Shown: positions 23,282 to 35,636 of the stretch, in pieces
Layout of the letters: the number at the start of each line of letters is the position of its first letter
How positions within the stretch are numbered: the stretch's first letter is position 1
Assembly (NCBI GenBank): GCA_963576735.1
Contig: OY755173.1
Coordinates: 8,774,873-8,838,872, forward strand
Length of the DNA stretch: 64,000 nt
From: Bedellia somnulentella
Taxonomy: Eukaryota > Arthropoda > Insecta > Lepidoptera > Bedelliidae
Reading direction: 5' to 3'
The notes under the pieces: generated by a model
What the model was told of the DNA's origin: nothing
Seen by the model: the letters and a program-made list of their open reading frames with translations, nothing else
The model's database searches: none
Program-made: the position numbers and the translations under genes

Positions 23282-24300
23282 ATAAATAATAAATCATTAA
23301 TTTCATCCATGATTTAACTCTTCAGCCCGACGCATATTTGGTTAACTAGGTATAAGTAATACGCCCGAACAATAATAGTATGCATTCTCAAGTCTAAACT
23401 TGTTTTAATTCGCTTTGGTACATTCATATCATCTTGTTACTATGCGTTCAGCTTTTGTAAGTTCGTGATATATTTTTCAGTCACCTGTATACAGTTTTAT
23501 AACTTAAATATAATAGTTATAATTTTGTAATTGTTGTTTTTTTATTTTATTTTCACGTAATTTAAGTATAGAGCTCATATATAATTATAAAATATTATAT
23601 ATTAAAGAGTTAAGTATTTTTCTCTCCAACGAGGATTTTCACTGTCCTACTTACTACTCAGAGTCGGGTTAAGGAAAAAAGCGCCTACTGAAGGTGTCGT
23701 GTGGCAATTTCCCCTTGTCCTTTTTTCAACAAGCATTTTTTTCATAAGCCACAAAATTTTAGCAAATTTATGTAAAACAATATCCCTGGAAGGGTTGCAC
23801 AGAGGTGCTTGTTAGTTTGTTATTTCCTTAAACGACAGGCTAAGGCTGTGAATCCACCAGTGATGGGCGACGTAGCGTTATACGAATTCCTTACTAAGCT
23901 CCAAATTAAATTTTTCATAAATTACTACATTAACTATTCATACGGCTTATACTTTTCTTAGTAGGCCCCTACATCAGCGAAATTGAAGCCTTGCATTCCT
24001 GAGATAGTTAGAGCAATCATTATTTCAATTACTTTCCCTCCCGTTTACCTTTGATACTTTCTTCAACTGTACCACGGGTAATTTTTTCTTGCCGGTGGTC
24101 CCGTTAATGCATCATCAAGTTTGTTTTACTCGTAGTACCTACAGTCAAAAGTACCACGAAAGAAGAATTTCCCGTGGTTCGTATAACCGCACCGACCCTA
24201 CTGTACCATGGACAATGACTGGAAATTTTCTTAAAATCATAATAATGCTCTTTTATCATTGTGGTAGTTGATGGTTCTGAAAATGCAGTCATGATGTAGT
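23282..24300. other. Ntf-2 3' UTR and intergenic DNA
   Basis: The first several hundred bases are presumably 3' UTR; ATATTAAAGAG near 23600 is a possible poly(A) signal variant. Beyond that I see no gene. The overlapping 60- and 67-codon frames at 24089-24307 on opposite strands look like chance. Confidence 0.45.
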
Positions 24301-24303
24301 AGT

Positions 24304-24535
24304 ACATACATACATATAATCACGGCTATAAATCCCTAGAAGGGATAGCGAGGGCTAAGGAATAATAATTTTCTCAGCCACTTCTGGAAAAGTTAGGTGG
24401 GTAAAAGATGGTAAAATAAAGGTTGGATCTCCAACCGCATCGCCCAAAAATCTCTTAAAAGCCCCAATACCGTTAGTCGCCTCTTACCCACCGAAAGAAA
24501 TGGGGTAGTGCTATTCTAAGCCCACACTACACAGC
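24304..24535 (-). mobile_element. S2 SINE
   Basis: Reverse orientation, with tail repeats CATACATACATA at the left and the GCCCACACTACACAGC head at the right. It is followed at about 24543-24615 by a reverse S1 3' fragment (AACGTTCACGCCGAATAC...). Confidence 0.75.
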
Positions 24536-24740
24536 ATAACATAACAAACGTTCACGCCGAATACCCCCGAAGGGGTTGGCAGAGGTACTGATACTTCTGA
24601 ACATCACGTGACTTTGTGTTTGTTTGACTACACAGCAGTGTATATTATGTTATACACAGTAGGGGTTCACCACGTATGAGTTGGCAGACTTTTACGACAA
24701 AAAACTAGGAGCTCCGGCTTTTGATTCAATGGCTCTCCAC

Positions 24741-25764
24741 CACTGACCTCCATTATACTATATAAGTACGCTGGACTAATTAGAGGCCGGGTGACAGTGA
24801 GACGATTTGATTTTCGCCATTTTGGCGCATACGGCAGCAGTGAGGGGGAAAGGAACTAATAAAAGAGATGGGACAGTAAGATAAAATACATCGATAAAAT
24901 GTTTCTGCTTAAAGGAAATAAGGAAAGTTTTTTTAACAAAAATGAAACTTGAACTTCAGTACGTAATGATCTGCTACGAGTTACACTTGCCCGTGACAAT
25001 ACAACAAAATAAACATAATTATATTATTTATTATATACAAACAAAAGCACACTTTTTCAAAATAATGCGTGACTTATGCTTAATAAAACATGCGTCATAA
25101 AAGTGTTTTGAACATATGTAATCAAATTTTTTCGGATGCGAACTAGACTTATATTTTTCAGCCATAATTCCAGACTTATATTGTCAGTTGGAAACCTGTA
25201 AATTACATTGTAATCATTGTTTAACAATCTGTCTATTAAAAAAATATTATATATTTGAAAGAAAAAAAATATATCAATAAAATACATACATATACTCACG
25301 GCCACAAACTCCAAAAAGGGGTATCCAGAGCGTCAGAGCTAGATACTCCTCAGCCACATTTAGAAGTTGGTAGGGGAGAGGATGATAGAAATAAAGTATC
25401 GTTGGTGATGGGTCTCCAACCGCATCGTCCAAAAACCAATTAATAAAGCTAAATACCTTAGTCGCCTCTTATGACACCCGTGGGTAGAAAGGGTTAGTGA
25501 CATTCTAAGCCGACACAAGACGGCCTATATCGATAAGTTTTATCGAAACGAAACTTTACAGCACTATTGATTTATAACTGTTTCTAAAAACCATAGATAT
25601 ATTATGCTTTATGGTAAAAAAAAACACTGACCATTTTGCAGTTTACATCAGATTTAGTTCCATTCCCCCTCATTGGGGGCGCTTCAAATTGGCACAATAA
25701 ATAGCTGTCATTTTGATACGTATCATTAGTCCAGCGTACTTATATAGTATAATGGAGGTCAGTG
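24741..25764. mobile_element. TIR element with 8-base target duplication
   Basis: The terminal inverted repeats are 40 bases and identical by eye (24741-24780 and 25725-25764, outer end CACTGACCTCCATTATACTA). They are flanked by CTCTCCAC at 24733-24740 and 25765-25772. An 8-base duplication fits the hAT, P or Merlin superfamilies; I cannot choose between them. No transposase is visible; the 85-codon frame at 25057-25314 is not recognisable. An S2 (25283-25524, minus) is nested inside. Confidence 0.85.
25283..25524 (-). mobile_element. S2 SINE nested in the TIR element
   Basis: Reverse S2 from the ACATACATATACTCACGG tail to CCGACACAAGACGGC, moderately diverged, so the host element is older than this insertion. 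Confidence 0.7.
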
Positions 25765-25772
25765 CTCTCCAC

Positions 25773-26800
25773 CCACAAAGCGTACATACCGAGAAAAAAA
25801 AAACAAAACAAATATGCTAGGACAATCATGTATTTTTAAGTAATAAATAGTCAAAAAAATAACAAAAGAACCACTGAAAACAGGTACGTTTTTACCAATC
25901 TCAGAATTTAAGAGTTGCTTCCTCACAAAATCCTTACACTACGAACACTTAACATAATGCATGCACTACAAAAAACACACGGAGCGAGCGACATAGCTCA
26001 TCCAAGTGAGTGACTAGTTTCTTTAACCACTTTAGCCTTTTATGGTATCTTTCCTACCTGCATAAGAATCTCGACAATGGTATAAAAGTAAACCAGTTCA
26101 AATTGAATACCACATGTTATTTGGTTACATTAACTTCAACAAAATGAATTTATACCGACGAGATTCAAATTCAGGTCCCTCGAAGACTAGAGAAAGAATG
26201 GAGCAATCTTATCAAGAAATTAATACGAGTTTCGACAAAGTATCTTTTTACCTCAAGTTATGAGGATTATGATCACTTTACAAAAAACTGGCCATATAAA
26301 ACCCACAAGTGGCCTTAAAACAATTTACAATGTATCTTAAATTATTGAGTTGGGTTTATAAAGGAAACAATATAGGAACATGGTTAATATAATAACAGAT
26401 TAACAAAACAAAACTTAAAATGACCGGTATTCCAATAGAACTCCATTCATCATCCATAGTGGCTCTTATTCATAGCAGTTTCCCCTAACAGTTTGTTCTA
26501 AATTGAGTTCAACCCTCCAATTTAATACTATAGAAGATAAATAGGTTTTGCTTTCCGGAAGCTTTTCTTCTCCCTCATAGATAAAAAATAGCTTGGAGAG
26601 AAGTTGTTTTATATGAAAAACTGCTAAAAGGAAACACCACACATGATATTACTAAACAGATGTTGAAAACTACAAGCAGAGATCAAAAAAGACATGGCAA
26701 GACCTCTTCACGGTCACATTGATAATAAAGTAATTTGTACATTAGCCTCAGGAAGTTACTGTTTCCATTGAATCGTTATGCTACTACTGTTTTTTTTTTA
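25773..26800. other. Intergenic DNA without recognisable features
   Basis: I see no open frame of note, no repeat matching the families in this window and no gene. It separates the Ntf-2 side from the 3' end of the TPR gene. Confidence 0.4.
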
Positions 26801-26802
26801 AC

Positions 26803-27170
26803 AGCCGTGATAGCCCAGTGGGTAGAACACTCGGTTAACGTGCAAGCGACTAGTGTTCAAATCCCAGGTCGGGGCCTACACCAATTTGTCTTTTCTAAAG
26901 ACATATGTGTGGTTAATTTATTATGGTTGTTAACGGTGAGGGAAAACATCGTGAGGAAACCCACATGGCTGAGTTGTACTTAGTCATGTGGCAGTGTATT
27001 CGTACAAAACGGCGATAGGCCTGCCCCCTATCACGTGAGTACACTGTCCATGCAAAACGTGGGTACTCTGAACACCAGATGACAAAGTCACGTGATGTTC
27101 AGAAGTATTAGTACCTCTGCCAACCCCTTCGGGGATATGCGGCGTGAACGTTTATGCTTATGCTTATTAT
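26803..27170 (+). mobile_element. S1 SINE, full length
   Basis: The tRNA-like head has GTGATAGCCCAGTGGGTAGAAC (A box) and GTGTTCAAATCCC (B box). The conserved body and tail CCAACCCCTTCGGGGATATG, then GGCGTGAACGTTTATG repeats, follow. T-rich strings on both sides may be the target duplication. The 82-codon frame at 26735-26983 is SINE sequence, not a gene. Confidence 0.85.
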
Positions 27171-27640
27171 GTTTTTTTTTTTTAATTATATGAATATGTA
27201 TCAAACATATTTTTCATATTTTTATAGATAATTAAATAAAGGTGTAAAGTTATTTAAATTCAATGGAACATCACTATTTTGTCGTTATATTTGTATTTAA
27301 ATATAGCTGGGATATAAAATCAATTATATAATGTTTTTAAATAAGAGTTTTACTTTAGTTTCCTTTCGTTTATAAATGAATTATTTCAAATTGACTAGAA
27401 CATAAAGAATCTAAAAGTATTATTACCCGAGTGTTTTAATTATATGAAATAAAGAGGCATCGTTTTTCTATTGCATAAATACTTAAAACTTCAAAACAAT
27501 CAAATCTCAAAAGTAAATATAAACATATTCTTTTTACTGAAACAAATTTTAAATCCTACTAGCAGAGGATCCCACATCATTCTATCAACTTTAAAACCCA
27601 GCTATATAAAAACACGATATATTTAAAGGTTGTCGGTAAT

Positions 27641-30600
27641 TTAAGATCCCCCCTTCCTTCGAGCGCCGCGAGGGGTCGGCAGAGACACACCGCGCAAAGA
27701 ACGCATGGCCATCGCTCGGTTGAAATGTCTGTGAGATTTGTGCTCCTCAGCTTCACACCCATTGTTGTCCACGGTTGATAGAATCACTAAAAGGACTCCC
27801 ATTACCTGCAAGAGATATTGAGTTAGTTATTTCTTGGATGTGAATTCGTAGATTTGAATTTTGAGGAAAAACCAAGTAAGTTTGCAAAAAACCTAGTAAG
27901 ATAAAAAAATATAATAACCGTTTAAAAAAAAAAAAAAGTCAAAAATTTATTTTTCAAAATAAAGTTAAATACTAAAATTTTTTGAACGTCAAAGTTTTAA
28001 ATTAATCGTTAATCCGTTGCTTCGGAAGGTGTTCGTAAAGAGAAGAAGCAACAAAGAAACTCTTTACATTCACATTTTTTCATTTTTTAGGGTTCCGTAG
28101 CCAAATGGCAAAAACGGGACCCTTATAGATTCGTCATGTCTGTCTGTCTGTCCGTCCGTCCGTCCGTCCGCATGTCACAGCCAGTTTATTCCGAAACTAT
28201 AAGAACTACATTATTGGAAATTGGTGCGTAGATGTATTCTGTAAACCGCATTAAGATTTTAAAATAAAATCTGAAAAAAAAACCAAAATTTTTAGGGTTC
28301 CCCATACATAGAACTGAAACTCAAAAATTTTTTTTTCATCAAACCTATACGTGTGGGGTATCTATCAAAAGGTATTTGAAAATGATGTTGAGGTTTCTTA
28401 TATCATTTTTTTCAAAACTGAATAGTTTGCGCGAGAGACTTTTTCAAAGTGCTAAAATGTGTGTCCCCCCCCCGTAACTTCTAAAATATGGGCATGATAA
28501 TACTGAAAAAAATATATGATGTGTATTACTATACAAACTACTAACGAAAATTGGTTTGAATGAGATCTAGCCCGTAGTTCTATTTTTAAACGTCATAAAT
28601 CAAATTACTTACCTAATTTGGCTCCCATGATTTTCACACAAACGGGATTTTCTATATATATGATAGTACGGAACCCTTAGTGCGCGATCCGACTCGCACT
28701 TGGCCGGTTTTCAAAATATAAAATAGTCTAATTATCCGTGTTTTTGCAAAATCCCTAGGTTTTTTGCAAAAAGCCTAACCATCAAATCACCCTACGACAC
28801 ATACATATTACGATAGGCAGACTATCGATCGCTACCTGGTACTACCCTTGAAAACACATTACATGTGACCAAATCAAGTAGAATATTTACATCATCGCAC
28901 ATTCCCATCCATTAGTTTAAAAGCTTCTCTGATCGCCGCCACTGTGAGTATAGATAAATATCGATAATTATAAAACAAAATACAGTTGTCATTAATAGAA
29001 CTTACCAAACATACAATAATAAGTAAGGTGTATACGTGGACAGAAGCCTCTGGTATGTTTTCGATATCTTTGAGCGCTGTCTGCGCCGGCTCAAAGTCTG
29101 GCCGCAGATCTAGTGCGTGTTTGAGATGAACCGCTGCTTCCTGTAAGTCAAATTAATTGAAATGATATTGTTTTACTGAATAGCTTTAAGCGTGAAATGA
29201 AGCGACACTTTGCCTTTGAGCCTGTATAATCTTCCTCCTGCCACTCTCTCATTGGTCAACCTCTTCCTAAATGTATCATTGTATACATATCTACCTATAA
29301 TATTATACTGTCATGCGCACTTATCTGTTTTATTACCACTCTCGTACTTATACGTATATGTTTGTATTCCTATGTATTTCTTAAGTATATTTTATACATG
29401 TCTATAAAGTTTAAATTTACTCGAACATTTTACCATGATGTACAGTTGTTTTATTATTTATTTTTATTATAATGATTTTATCTATTTTTGTTTGTTTGAA
29501 ACAAATTACGAAATAAGCTATAACCATATATGGAGTAGGTTTCTTTCCTTTTTTCTCTGTTACAGTATTTGTTTCTTATTATTTAATATTATTTTTTGCT
29601 TTATGTATTAGTCAGTATGTAGTAGATATAAGTTTGAGGTGTTGGCTGAAAACCAGCGTACTCAGCGTTTGTGTCCTGCGAGATTTGCGCTGGGTACATT
29701 TTATGCTGAGCCAAGACCTTTTTGGTATCATTACATGTTGTATCTAATTGTTAAAAACTGTTTGTAATTTTGTGTTTAATACCAAATAAACATTTTACTT
29801 ACTTAAATTCATATTCTTGTCAGACTCGAATCATTCTTTACAGTATTATATGAGAGCTATTTTTAATATGTATGAATGAAGGCAATCTCACTCATCTCAG
29901 ATAGAGGACGACGACAACTGAGGTCTATTCGTTTAAGAGTAGCTGATACATTGAAATAAAATGAGAATATTATAAAATAACGATTCTTAAATCTACAATG
30001 TTGTAACTGCAATGACTATATTTTCAGGGATTACTAAATAAAGAAACTTATATTTTATCAGACTTAGTTAGTTAGTTTCTTTACTTAGTTTCATATTCTA
30101 TGCTGGACATTTAACCATACAAAATGTCGTTATGTCAAAAAACCGCTTCACTGTAGCTTAAAATTTACTGAAAAATTAATTAGTTCAGAAGTTAAACAAT
30201 AACGAATAGCAATAAATAACATAAAATTGTGTGATGTAATATCAAAAGCAGACTTCTTACATACTCACAGCTATAACTCCCTAGAAGGGGTAGCCAGAGC
30301 TAAGGAATAAGAAATTCCTCAGCCACTTTTGGAAAGTTATGTGGGGAAAAGATGGTAAAATAAAGGTTGTTGGTGATGGGTCTCAAACCGCATTGCCCAA
30401 AAATCTCTTAAAAGTCCACAATACCGTTAGTCGACTTCTTAGAACCTTAGAAAATCTAAAAGCTCAAATAACTATAAGAAAACTTACCTGATAATGTCCA
30501 TACGCTTTGAATATCTCCCCGAGCGTAAAGTACTGCTGCCACGCACTACGGTCTGGCGGCTGCACCTCCAACGAGCGCCGCGTCAAGTATATGGCGTCGT

Positions 30601-33600
30601 CGAGGTATTGTAGCGTGAATAGCACTCGCGCTAGGTTTAATAGGACCTGTGTAATTGATGATAGTAATAGTAAGCATCCATCAATTAAAAAAGGATTTGG
30701 AGAAAGCTTATTTCGGGATTCCTTAAGCGCATTAAGAAATCTGGCTTTACAACTCATATGTACTAGAGTTCATAGGCAGATGTCTCAACACATAGAAAAG
30801 GTGCGGTTGGATGCTGCACCAGGTTGGATCGAGCGAGCGCCGCGGCAAGTATATGGCGTCGTTGAGGTATTGTAGCGTGAACAGAACTCGCGCTAGGTTT
30901 AATAGAACCTGCATGGATTTATTAGGTGGATATTAAAAGCTGTATTAGGAACTTTAGATTGGAGAATAATTATCTCATTATTTCGGAAGCGCATTAAGAA
31001 ATCAGGCTGTGCTGTGCGATTAGGGGCTGCACCTCCAGCGAGCGCCGCGTCCAGTATATGTATATAGTCGTCCAGGTATTGTAGCGTGAACAGAACTCGC
31101 GCTAGGTTTATTAGAACCTGTGTGTATTTATTGAAGAGATGTGTTAGTAGTACATCTATTGAATTAGGAATGTTTGGGATTAGAGAAAGATTATCTCGTA
31201 TTTTCTGAAGCATCTTAAAAAAGCTGGCTTTACAATTCATGTGTACTGGAGTAAGGATAAGGATGTCTGAACGCATATTAAGGAAAAGGTGCAATTGGAT
31301 GCTGCAACTCCAACGAGCGCCAGCGTGAATTGAACTCGCGCCAGATTTAATAGAACCTGCATGAATTAATTGGAGAGCTATGTAAACATAAAGGATTTTT
31401 GGATTAGAGAAAGATTTTCTTGACATTTCTGAAGCGCATGAAAAAATCTGGCCTTACAATGAATATTTACTGGAGTTTATAGGCTGATTTCTCAAAACAT
31501 ATCGTAAACACTTTTAAGAAAGAGATGCAATTTGGGGATTCAACAAGTTTAAGGCTTTCTCGAGATATTATAGTATGACTAGCACTCGGTTATTAACAGA
31601 ACTTGAATAAACGTGGGTTCTATCCCCGCCCGCCGGTGTCGAAATTTTTCTTTCTTTTATTTATTAGTAGTAATCGCCACATGAGGCTTTCATGAACAAA
31701 ACATTTAAATTGTATGAAATGGTTGAAGAGCTGTATTACTGTATTACCGTGTAAGTTTGGGATCGGAGCAAGATAAAGGACTTAATGGTACTCCTGTGCA
31801 ACTCCTGTATACTAAAGTTTGCATATACGGCGCATGAACACTTTTTAAATGATAAACATATCATATTTACCATGAACCATATTTAGTTTACGCTCTATAA
31901 TAAACTGAAAATAAACCAATCATATTTCTTTTCAAGGTATCTTTATATATTATTTCTGTAAGCCTCTTTCTTGCCCGGAAGCCTGTGACGCGATGAGTTA
32001 AGATAGAAATTTGGTTCAGGTATCGTTTTGTACAGTTCGCGGCCGTGGTGTGCATAAAATTCAGACATCTGATGTAACTGGATTAAGTTAATTGTTACAG
32101 AATTTCAAAGTTTCGATTTTGGCCCATAGACTTTGCTTGAGTGTCATAAGCGCGCGCAAACTTTAGTCGATCAGAGATGCGCTGTAATTGGTCGGATTTT
32201 TTTCAAACCGGCCAATTAGAAAAATTCACTAGAAATTCAAAAGAGCTGCGCTGTGATTGGTCGGAAAATTTCAAAATAAACTCATTTTATTGGACGCGAC
32301 GTAGTCGCGCCAGGGTTACCCACTAGTTTATTATTATTATTTCATACCGTTTGGAACTATGAACAATAAGGTATGTTTTTTTGTGCACAAAAAATGAGAA
32401 GAAATCAATAAAAAAAAATCCTATACGATAAGAAATAAGATTAATTTTATGGTAGCCACTATTTGGCCGGTACCTTATAAAATATTATTCAACAATCTGC
32501 CATACAAGCTTCGCAGTCACACATTTCTTTTAGAGGGATACCTTCAAGTGTCACAAATATGTACATAGTATACTTACATCAGCATTATACGGCGAAACGG
32601 CGAGCGCTCGTCGAAAACACTCAATAGACTGTCGAGTGTCTCCTTTTATACGCCAGAAATTACCAATCTGGTTGTAAAGTTGGACAGACTTTGGTTTCTC
32701 ACGCTTCGCCTTCTTCAAGCGTTTTTCTAGCGCGTTTATATCGAATTCGGATACGACTCCGCCATTCTTGTAGTTCTTTTTCTTGGTAAATATAAGTGCG
32801 ACCTGTAATACAATATATATTTTTGATTTGAAAATAGAATGCAGATCCATGCGATCAACAGCGAGGAGTGAGACACAACTGATGTTATCGCTCATTGCTC
32901 AATGCAGCGTACAATATATTTTTTAAATAAACTTTTAGGTAGCTAAACCGTGTCAGATCATAAAGTACTTATCATGCAGAGAGGCGTGGTTTTAAATCCT
33001 TTGTTGGGCTTACAACAATGTGTCCTTTCTAAAGTCATATGTGTAGTTAATTTATCATGGTTGTTAACGGTGAGGAAAACATCGTGAGGCATTCCACATG
33101 GCTAAGTTGTACTTAGTCATATGACAGTGCATTCATACATAACGGCGATAGGCCTACCTACTATCACCTGAGTGTACTGTCCAAACACAATTTGGGTACT
33201 AAACCCCAGATGTTCAGTAGTTAATTAATTAATTAGTACCTCTGAGGTATACTGGATCAATGTTTGAGTTTAGTTGAGTAGTAGCTTAAATGGTAAGTTC
33301 AGCAGCATTAAGTATTTGTTATGATTTTATTCTGTTCGTCTAAAAAATATTTTTATTTCATAAATGACTACGGAAATTTGTTTTTGGGTTTTGGCATAGC
33401 ATTGCAAATATGATGACGTTTTAGTTAGCACTGTACGCCGATATTTGTGACATCCCATAAATAAAGGCAGATGTTACTGTTATCGAATATGTCTAGCTCA
33501 ATGTTCTAAATTTAGAGCATTGGCTTGCTCAATCGATTTTGAAAAATAACTTATGCATATTTTCATCAACTTTAACAATTTTTTATTTATTTAGGTATAC

Positions 33601-35636
33601 CACATAATGTGACTAATTCATACTTTCTGTGATATGGTTTGTTGAAGTGTTCTTAGTTATATCTCATCAAGAAAAAACTTTGTTTAGTTACACTAAAAAA
33701 AAGTTCATTTTAATGAGAGGGATAGGGTGTATTAAGTTAGAAGTTGCTCTATTAACTGGCGCAACCTCATTAACCTTTCCTGAAAATACCTACTAGAATC
33801 ATACCAACTATGTATCTAAGGAATTACCACCTAGACATGTATGATTTTATAGCGTGTCAATTTAGAGTATTCCTGAGGGGTATTCTACTCTCACTCACTA
33901 AATTCCTGCATCTCTATTAGACTTTTAATGTGATTGTTCGGATTGTGGCTGGACACCCATCAGTATTCTTTACTTCACTATATTTTCCTTTTTTTTAATT
34001 TGGAAAAGGAGATTTTTGATACCAAAGGTCTTGCTAACTGTTTGAGATTAAAGCAAGAGTAAGTTAGTAAAATTGGTAAAAGAGATGGTCATGTTAGCAC
34101 AAGACAAACTCATAGGACACTTTTGGAATAAATAGAGATTGTGCTCAAAAAGGCTGGTGTCTGAAGTATTAAGAATAAAAGAGCATGTATGAGAAAATTC
34201 ATAGATGTAAACAAAGCTAGGGAGTTTTGTCAGGATCATACAAAGTGGCAATTAATAGTCTGAGCCTTCCTCAATGGGAACTAATGGCTTATAAATATGT
34301 TCATCAAGAAATGGTTGAACACACCTGTGGCTCTGGAACATTTGGATGTCTATGTCTTCGCGCCACGCCAACTAAATTATCATAATAGGTATAGTTGACA
34401 GCCCTGCCACAGTCTAAGTACTCATCATCTATGGAATCAGAAGGTTGTTCTGTTGGAGGGTTCTCTTCACCATTCTCTCTGAAAAAAATACATTTAAATG
34501 AGAATCATGTGGTAATTAACCATATTCTTTAAATATATGTGCCCTTGGCTTGTACATTTTATAATGTAATTAACTATGAAAGAAAGTATGCATGTGTCAT
34601 CAAAGAAAATAATAAACTTATTCTATTCTACAGGTGTTGTTGCAGTAAGCAACTATAGATGCAAATGGATATCCATATGGCCAACAGAATATTTTTCTTT
34701 ATGACTAGCTGCCAAGTTACTTTATTCTATGAGTAACTTGTAACAAGAAACAAATCATTCAACAGTAGGGAATAGCATTTTTAGAAAAAGTTCTTTTAAT
34801 GAACTTAATCAACAATATGGTGTGTGATAAAGAAAGGTAGTATATCATAACCCAAACAAACTAAGTGGTTTAAAACCAGGTCATATCTCAATACACCAGT
34901 TTCAACCCATTATCACTGTTTCTGGAAGGTGACATTTAGATGAGTAGTGTGTTAAACAACTTAAAAACTTACCCAATCCTTCCCATTGGGGTCATATAAG
35001 GCAATTAAAGTAATCAGGCTTTTTAAGTGATTGTTGGGTGATATGGAATACCAAACCTCATATTATAAAAGGTTTTCTGTATTCAGGATTTATAAATGGC
35101 AATTGGATTTCTAGTACTGAAGCTCTGGATAACTTTAACATATTAACAAAATATATAAATACCTTCCCAAAAAAGTGCAGATACCTCCGGAAATTAACTA
35201 AAACAATATTTTATAAAATAGTGACAGTAAAAATTAGAAGCATTAAATACCACACACCTTTGCTGCTCGTACACATTCTGGCAGTCTGTACAAAACATAT
35301 CAAATCCATGTTTACTCCAAGTATTACCATAATACACCGTGGATGTTACTATGTTGAATATTGGGTCATCTTTCTCTAGTTTGACTTTTTCATCACCCTG
35401 TAACAAAAAATACGAAGATCAAGAAATACAAAACCAACCAACACTCTTGAAACCAAACATTTCACACATGCTGTAAACTCAAGCGTTACCTGAAGCGTTG
35501 TGCCGTCAACAATTTTACCATCATCGAGACTAAGTGTCCAAACAGTAGAAGTACGAGAATTAGTCACAATAACTTGAAATGAGAATATGTAAAGAACTAA
35601 ACAAGTTAAATACGGTGCATCCCACATTGTGAGCAT
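27641..35636 (-). CDS. Signal-peptide, TPR and C-terminal membrane-anchor protein (TTC17-like TPR block)
   Basis: Seven minus-strand exons join in phase with GT-AG sites: 35636-35490, 35397-35258, 34478-34325, 32802-32578, 30646-30488, 29140-29006 and 27805-27641, giving 374 residues. Residues 1-21 (MLTMWDAPYLTCLVLYIFSF) look like a signal peptide; MWDAP at 35627 is an equally possible start. A Cys-containing luminal part follows (FCTDCQNVYEQQR, DDEYLDCGRAVNYTYYDN). TPR-type helices span about 160-305 (LYNQIGNFWRIKGDTRQSIE, VLLNLARVLFTLQYLDDAIY, FTLGEIFKAYGHYQEAA). A transmembrane helix lies at about 312-332 and a basic tail follows. The TPR block resembles one repeat block of TTC17, but the family lacks this anchor as far as I know, so no symbol is given. 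Function unknown. Confidence 0.82.
27915..28085 (-). mobile_element. LINE-B family 3' tail
   Basis: It is the reverse complement of the LINE-B 3' UTR at about 4885-5035 (shared AATCGTTAATCCGTTGCTTC, GTTCGTAAAGAG, CTCTTTACATTCACA), with a poly(A/T) run at its end. It abuts the GGGTTCCGTA repeat. Confidence 0.8.
28089..28715. repeat. Lepidopteran GGGTTCCGTA repeat
   Basis: It starts GGGTTCCGTAGCCAAATGG, holds a TCTG/TCCG microsatellite at about 28138-28170, and ends TACGGAACCCTTAGTGCGCG then CACTTGGCCGG. The outer GGGTTCCGTA and TACGGAACCC are inverted. I recognise it as a widespread moth and butterfly repeat; its class is uncertain. A worn relative of its 3' end lies at 61257-61310. Confidence 0.65.
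29170..29800 (+). repeat. Probable LINE 3' UTR remnant in the TPR gene
   Basis: It shares layout with the LINE-C 3' UTR: GGCTGAAAACCAGCG, a GCTGAG-containing block, then AATAAAC near the end. No coding part is left. The call rests on resemblance only. Confidence 0.4.
30258..30440 (-). mobile_element. S2 SINE, 5'-truncated
   Basis: Reverse S2 from ACATACTCACAGC to AATACCGTTAGTCG; the head is missing. It lies 50 bases from exon 5 of the TPR gene. Confidence 0.65.
30830..31610 (-). repeat. Tandem decayed copies of the 5' half of TPR-gene exon 5
   Basis: Upstream of the real exon 5 (acceptor at 30646) four further copies carry the same acceptor-exon start, at about 30908, 31119, 31355 and 31605. 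Spacings are about 262, 211, 236 and 250 bases. The first two still translate as VLLNLARVLFTLQYLNDAIY and VLINLARVLFTLQYLDD; the outer two are increasingly worn. Each unit also carries flanking intron sequence (GAAGCGCATTAAGAAATC). The exon's 3' half and donor are absent, so no copy is a full exon. Confidence 0.8.
31620..31712. repeat. S4 fragment
   Basis: T-arm-like GGTTCTATCCCCGCC and the S4 end TTTCTTTCTTTTATTTATTAG ... ATGAGGCTTTCATGAACA. Confidence 0.6.
32270..32326 (+). mobile_element. Possible Helitron 3' end
   Basis: CGCGAC-GTA-GTCGCG forms a perfect hairpin. GGTTACCCACTAG follows, then T. This is the Helitron 3' layout (hairpin, then CTAG at an A/T site). I could not define a 5' TC end upstream. 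Confidence 0.4.
32990..33260 (+). mobile_element. Old S1 SINE
   Basis: S1 body with AAAGTCATATGTGTAGTTAAT, GGTTGTTAACGGTGAGG, CATTCATACATAACGGCGAT, diverged and missing part of the tail. Confidence 0.65.
34050..34300 (+). mobile_element. LINE-D family 3' fragment
   Basis: It matches LINE-D ORF2 C-terminus and tail at 9600-9815 (GATTGTGCTCAAAAAGGCTGG, AATAAAAGAGCATGTATGA, AATGGGAACTAATGGC). Several frameshifts show it is old. It lies directly 3' of TPR-gene exon 3 (34325). Confidence 0.75.

Noticed and set aside
26735..26983. 82-codon frame
   Set aside because: It is read through an S1 SINE head and body.
27641..35636. Naming the TPR gene TTC17
   Set aside because: Only the TPR block resembles TTC17. 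The short length and the C-terminal anchor do not fit what I know of that protein, so no symbol is given.
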